NCBI GenBank assembly: GCA_950022655.1
Contig: OX465581.1
Span: 111,397,125 to 111,461,124, forward strand
Length of the DNA: 64,000 nucleotides
Source: Alentia gelatinosa
Taxonomy: Eukaryota > Annelida > Polychaeta > Phyllodocida > Polynoidae
Direction of reading: 5' to 3'
Part shown: in pieces, positions 60,440 through 64,000 of the stretch
Layout of the letters: every line of letters begins with the position of its first letter
Position numbering within the stretch: the stretch's first letter is position 1
The notes under the pieces: model-generated
The model's database searches: none
Seen by the model: the letters and a program-made list of their open reading frames with translations, nothing else
Told to the model about the DNA's origin: nothing
Translations under genes and position numbers: made by a program

Positions 60440-60479
60440 CAGTATTTCTCATGGACACTTTGTATTAGGTATATAATAT
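60440..60479 (-). mobile_element. Pal-A1 5'-end fragment next to the splice acceptor
   Basis: TCATGGACACTTTGTATTAGG then TATATAATA matches the 5' end of Pal-A1 in reverse, and ends 25 bp from the acceptor. Confidence 0.7.
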
Positions 60480-60504
60480 ATTCCCTTTCCATCTTTTCCA
60501 ACAG
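60480..60504 (+). promoter_or_regulatory. Splice acceptor of the potassium-channel exon
   Basis: A short pyrimidine-rich tract ends in CCAACAG, with AG at 60503-60504, immediately before the in-frame GA-TTC-GGC. This is the only stretch between the last repeat-derived bases and the exon. It is too short to hold a normally spaced branch point with confidence, so the branch point probably lies in the repeat upstream. Confidence 0.9.
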
Positions 60505-61391
60505 GATTCGGCATGACCACACCACGCACACTCCCAGGCAAGGTCGTGCTCATCTTCTACGGGCTTCTGGGCTGTGCGGGCGCCTTCCTCTTCTTCAACC
60601 TGTTCCTGGAGCGCATCATCACCTTCCTGGCCTTCATCCTGCGCTCCATACACGAGCGGGAACTCCGTCGCAAAGGACTTCTCGCCAATGGAGTTCACGG
60701 AAGACGTGGGTCTCAGAGCTCCGACGATGACTCGCTCGATTCGTGGAAGCCCTCGGTGTATTGGGTGATGCTTATCCTGCTCCTAGGAGCCTGTGTCATT
60801 GCCTGCTGTGCATCCGCCATGTACCAGCCAGTGGAGAAGTGGAGTTACTTTGAATCTATCTATTTCTGCTTCGTAGCATTCGCCACCATAGGCTTCGGGG
60901 ACTACGTGGTAAGTCAGGAGAAAGACTACGATAACATGCACTTGTATCGGTTCGGGAACTTTATCTTTCTTGTGATAGGATGCTGCTGCATCTACAGTTT
61001 GTTTAACGTGACGTCTATTGTTATCAAGCAGTTTTTAAATTGGCTCATCAGGAAATTGGACTGTCGGTGCTGCCACCGACCTAAGCAGCGGCCGCGACGC
61101 AATGCCATCACACCTGGTCACATGCAGAAACAGGCACACAAGCAGGGCGCCCCGGACCTCACCGACGTCGACTCCAACTACGACTCGGAGGGATCTCGGA
61201 GGGGATCCGGGGAGATGATCTCCATGAGGGACTTCCTCCAGGCCAACAAAATCTCCCTCGCCATGATGCAAAAGCAACTCTATGAGACGGCGCAGCGGGG
61301 AGCCTTCCGGACCAACGACAGCGGAGGCTTCACGGGGCCTGTCGGTCCCTTGGCTATACTCAATAAAAAACTAGGCCAGGAAGATGCATAG
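60505..61391 (+). CDS. KCNK13-like: THIK-like two-pore-domain potassium channel, last coding exon
   Basis: This is the C-terminal exon of a K2P potassium-leak channel, a dimeric plasma-membrane protein that helps set resting potential. The reading frame enters through GGA-TTC-GGC, so the glycine of the first GFG filter is split by a phase-1 intron; that filter codon is the intron site shared by K2P genes. Counting from the first Met (60513): M2 at about 11-36 with FYGLLGC and FFNLFLERI; an intracellular basic loop RRKGL at 52-56; SWKPSVYWVML starting M3 at about 77-103; a pore helix and second filter TIGFGD at 125-130; M4 at about 146-170; then a cytoplasmic tail with SGEMISMRDFL at 232-242 and MMQKQL at 251-256. 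These blocks are characteristic of KCNK12/13. The stop is TAG at 61389-61391. The start codon, M1, extracellular cap and first pore helix lie on exon(s) not found in this window. The exon is intact, with no frameshift. A KCNK12 versus KCNK13 distinction is not meaningful outside vertebrates. Confidence 0.96.
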
Positions 61392-62195
61392 CAAAAATAC
61401 AACATGCAAACCAAATGTATCTATTATGATCATCGTGCAAAAAATGATAAAAAAGCAAACAATGGACAGGAGTGGAAAGACAATGCCAGAAGGCGGGGAG
61501 GTTGTGGGGTATTTGTTATTAGAGCTGCATATACTTGTTTATAGCGGATGGCTTCTATAGGGCACAGAGTGATTGCTAGTTCTGCCATCATGCGCCAGGA
61601 AATTGTAAGATAGCGCCACTGCAGTTGGGGGACAACCACTGTTATCAGTTATTAGATAATATTGAGACGAAGCTAAAATTTCCTCATGGCAAGCACCAAA
61701 AGAAATATCTTTGATAAAATTCATTGATAATTGGTCCTGCCACCTGGTGCTTTGGATGGCGTCGGGGGGCAAGATGGCCGCCTCCAAAGAAGAATTCCTA
61801 TGTGCCCTATGAGAGCCAACCAATCATGATAAGCAGTATCTATGTGGACCCCCAGTTGTGTTTAACTCACATAGGCGAGGTTGTGTTTAGAGAGAACAGG
61901 AGGAGGGCAAGATAGAGGAGATCGGGTTGAAGAGGATACACTCGGCGCGGATTGACACGTCGCTCGTAAACGCCCAGCTTTGTTATCTAAAAAGGTTTAT
62001 GCCGTGAGTGACGGGCATAGGAACGACTCCCCTGACACCACCTCTACATGGTATCTGTTTCGGAGAGAATGGTTCCCGTGTGAGGTGTGGATCACGGTGG
62101 GACGGGATCTGACGCCAGCAGAGACCGTGGGAGAGCTGAACCAGGGAGCCCCCGGTGTGGACCCATCGGCCGAGTCAGTGTCCGTCCGCCCGATC
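61392..62195 (+). other. 3' flank / probable 3'UTR of the channel gene
   Basis: The sequence after the stop codon has no further conserved reading frame. No convincing AATAAA polyadenylation signal was seen between the stop and the Pal-A element; the AATAAA at about 61363 is inside the coding sequence. A second AATAAA lies within the Pal-A repeat near 62411, so transcripts could end there, but this is inference. Confidence 0.4.
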
Positions 62196-62636
<441 letters not shown>

Positions 62637-62869
62637 ACTATAGAGGAAACATATGAAAGTTTAAGGGCAGAGCTTGTACCCCATCGAGTAGTAATTCACA
62701 AGGCGAAGCCGCGTATATTACGCAGCTATTCAAACGAGATTGGAGCGACCTCTGACCCTAAACTTGAATACGTTTCTGAATTTATCTCACCCTTCACATT
62801 GACTAATGGGCAAACATTTGTGACATAATCCCTAAGTCTATGGAGAAAAAATACCATGGGTGAGATAAA
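62637..62869 (-). mobile_element. Pal-B element, body partly deleted
   Basis: CTATAGAGGAAACATATG at its 3' end, tip GGCGAAGCC, internal TTTATCTCACCC, then TAAGTCTATGGAG and GGGTGAGATAAA. Confidence 0.86.
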
Positions 62870-64000
62870 TGTATAATACGCTTCACACCGATCTCCTATC
62901 CAACACCACGGCCCGGGTGATCCCCACTAACACCAACCGGAACTGTATCCTCTGTGGTTTCATGGGTGGTTGGCCATTGTTTGCTCATCAGGACGGGACC
63001 CAGACCCTGAGATCTCCCAGCTCTATTCTCCTCTCTCTCTGTCTCTGTCTCTGTTTCTCTCTCGCTGAACCCCTCCAGCCTGAACCCCCTCGCCTTCCCG
63101 GTCGTTGTTGTCAACTCTGACGGCTTCTGCATGTGACCAGGCGGCCACGTGAAGGCACCACGCCGACGAGGAGAGACCCGGGGCTCCTGCTTGGAGACAA
63201 TGATGGCTCCTGCTTGGAGACAATGCTGGCTTCGCTCTGCGCCTGCGTGGGCAATTTTTCCGCTCCGCTGAACACGGGCGGCGCCATGACAGGGACGCTG
63301 ACAGCGCCACCAGGCGGGCAAGATAGTGGAGAAGTGCGCATGTGCATGCCGACTAGGCGCTAACCAATAGGAGGAATTATCACTATTCAAAACGTGGCCA
63401 GTAGCATTTCCCGACGGACTTGGACACCGAACAAATAAACAAAAACTTGAGCCAGGCTAGGGAAACTGGATAACTAACCAGGGAATCGCAATGCTGGAAG
63501 AATAGCGTTGATTGTGGTGGGATTAGTGAATGAAAGGGTGTGACTGAGTGAGTAACTGAGGCGATGGTCGGCCATTACTGCGCCACTGGTACCCATCACG
63601 CCAGCTGATATAGTACAAAAATCCTGCAGGTTCCCAGCACACAGTGGCAAAGCCAAACCTGCTGTGTGTGTAAACGAGATAAACGAGAAAAATACTTTCA
63701 ACGTAACAGCAGCAAATATATTTAGCGAGAAAAAAATTATTGAGCGGCATAATATTTTTATTAGGTTTCCGTAGACGAGGTAGATTACGGCCTCGTGAAA
63801 TATTCTCGGTGAGCTTGGAAAGAAGATGATTGCTGAAATATCTGTGATGAAAACACAAGAATTCCGTGTATATAGATAGGTTGATCCCAGGATAAACAAT
63901 GATGTTTGCAAATTAAAGCTCAAAATATTATATGCCCTTAATGTTGGGTGATTGTGAAAGGACAGATCAATTGAGAAATGAAGTGTATTATACCGCCGCA
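62870..64000. other. Unassigned
   Basis: Contains a CT/GT-rich patch at 63028-63063 and a 21-bp tandem pair (CTCCTGCTTGGAGACAATG, about 63183 and 63207). Overlapping minus-strand frames up to 164 codons show no domain. GC-richer to about 63350, then AT-rich. Confidence 0.3.

Noticed and set aside
63474..63923. 149-codon hydrophobic frame, minus strand
   Set aside because: No recognisable family; hydrophobicity follows from T-rich codons; a second frame is open over the same interval.

Overview
Kind of genome: this is non-coding animal DNA. It has one spliced exon with a pyrimidine-tract acceptor, many dispersed AT-rich repeats, microsatellites, a non-LTR retrotransposon tail and mariner-, piggyBac- and Mutator-like signatures, and no prokaryotic gene organisation. 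The potassium-channel type and the repeat style fit an invertebrate, possibly marine or lophotrochozoan. That placement is a guess; nothing here fixes the phylum.

Gene content: the only confident gene is the last coding exon of a THIK-type (KCNK12/13-like) two-pore potassium channel at 60505-61391, plus strand. It starts inside the first selectivity filter, at the intron position typical of K2P genes. No upstream exon carrying the start codon, first membrane segment and first pore helix was found in the 60.5 kb before it. Most of the window is therefore probably one very long intron, or intron plus 5' intergenic DNA.

Repeats: the rest is dominated by short elements sharing one unusual plan. 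I use provisional labels Pal-A to Pal-I. Each has (i) a body of about 120-270 bp starting TTAT-(0-7 nt)-ACC(C/T), (ii) the inverted copy of that start at the far end of the body rather than at the element end, and (iii) in most families a 100-160 bp imperfect palindrome after it, forming the true 3' end. Five nested copies show body plus palindrome moving as one unit. Four of them have no clear target-site duplication; one is flanked by a 25-bp direct repeat. Inverted start motifs set inside a terminal stem-loop are the plan of non-autonomous Helentron/Helitron2 elements (HINEs, DINE-1-like), but the hairpins here are far longer than usual. No Rep/helicase gene is visible. Several families share a 13-base internal motif, CCATAGRCTTAAC, and five palindromes share a C(GAA)G tip.

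Layout: 0.5-10 kb Pal-A, B, C, D and G copies with (AT)n tracts; 10.7-17.6 kb a 240-bp inverted-repeat family and its 71-bp satellite, a 906-bp TA-flanked element, Pal-A/B/C/H copies and a fold-back element with an 11-bp duplication; 18.6-24.9 kb dense Pal-A/B/C; 27.2-28.5 kb Pal-E; 29-31.9 kb MITEs and a 31-bp satellite; 32-40 kb Pal-A/D/F and a 2.2 kb long-inverted-repeat element; 40.4 kb a LINE tail; 42-54 kb MITEs and Pal-B/C; 55-57 kb a piggyBac-like MITE and a 934-bp element with a telomere-like core; 57.5-60.5 kb a near-continuous string of Pal elements running to 25 bp from the channel exon; 61.4-64 kb 3' flank with more Pal-A/B.
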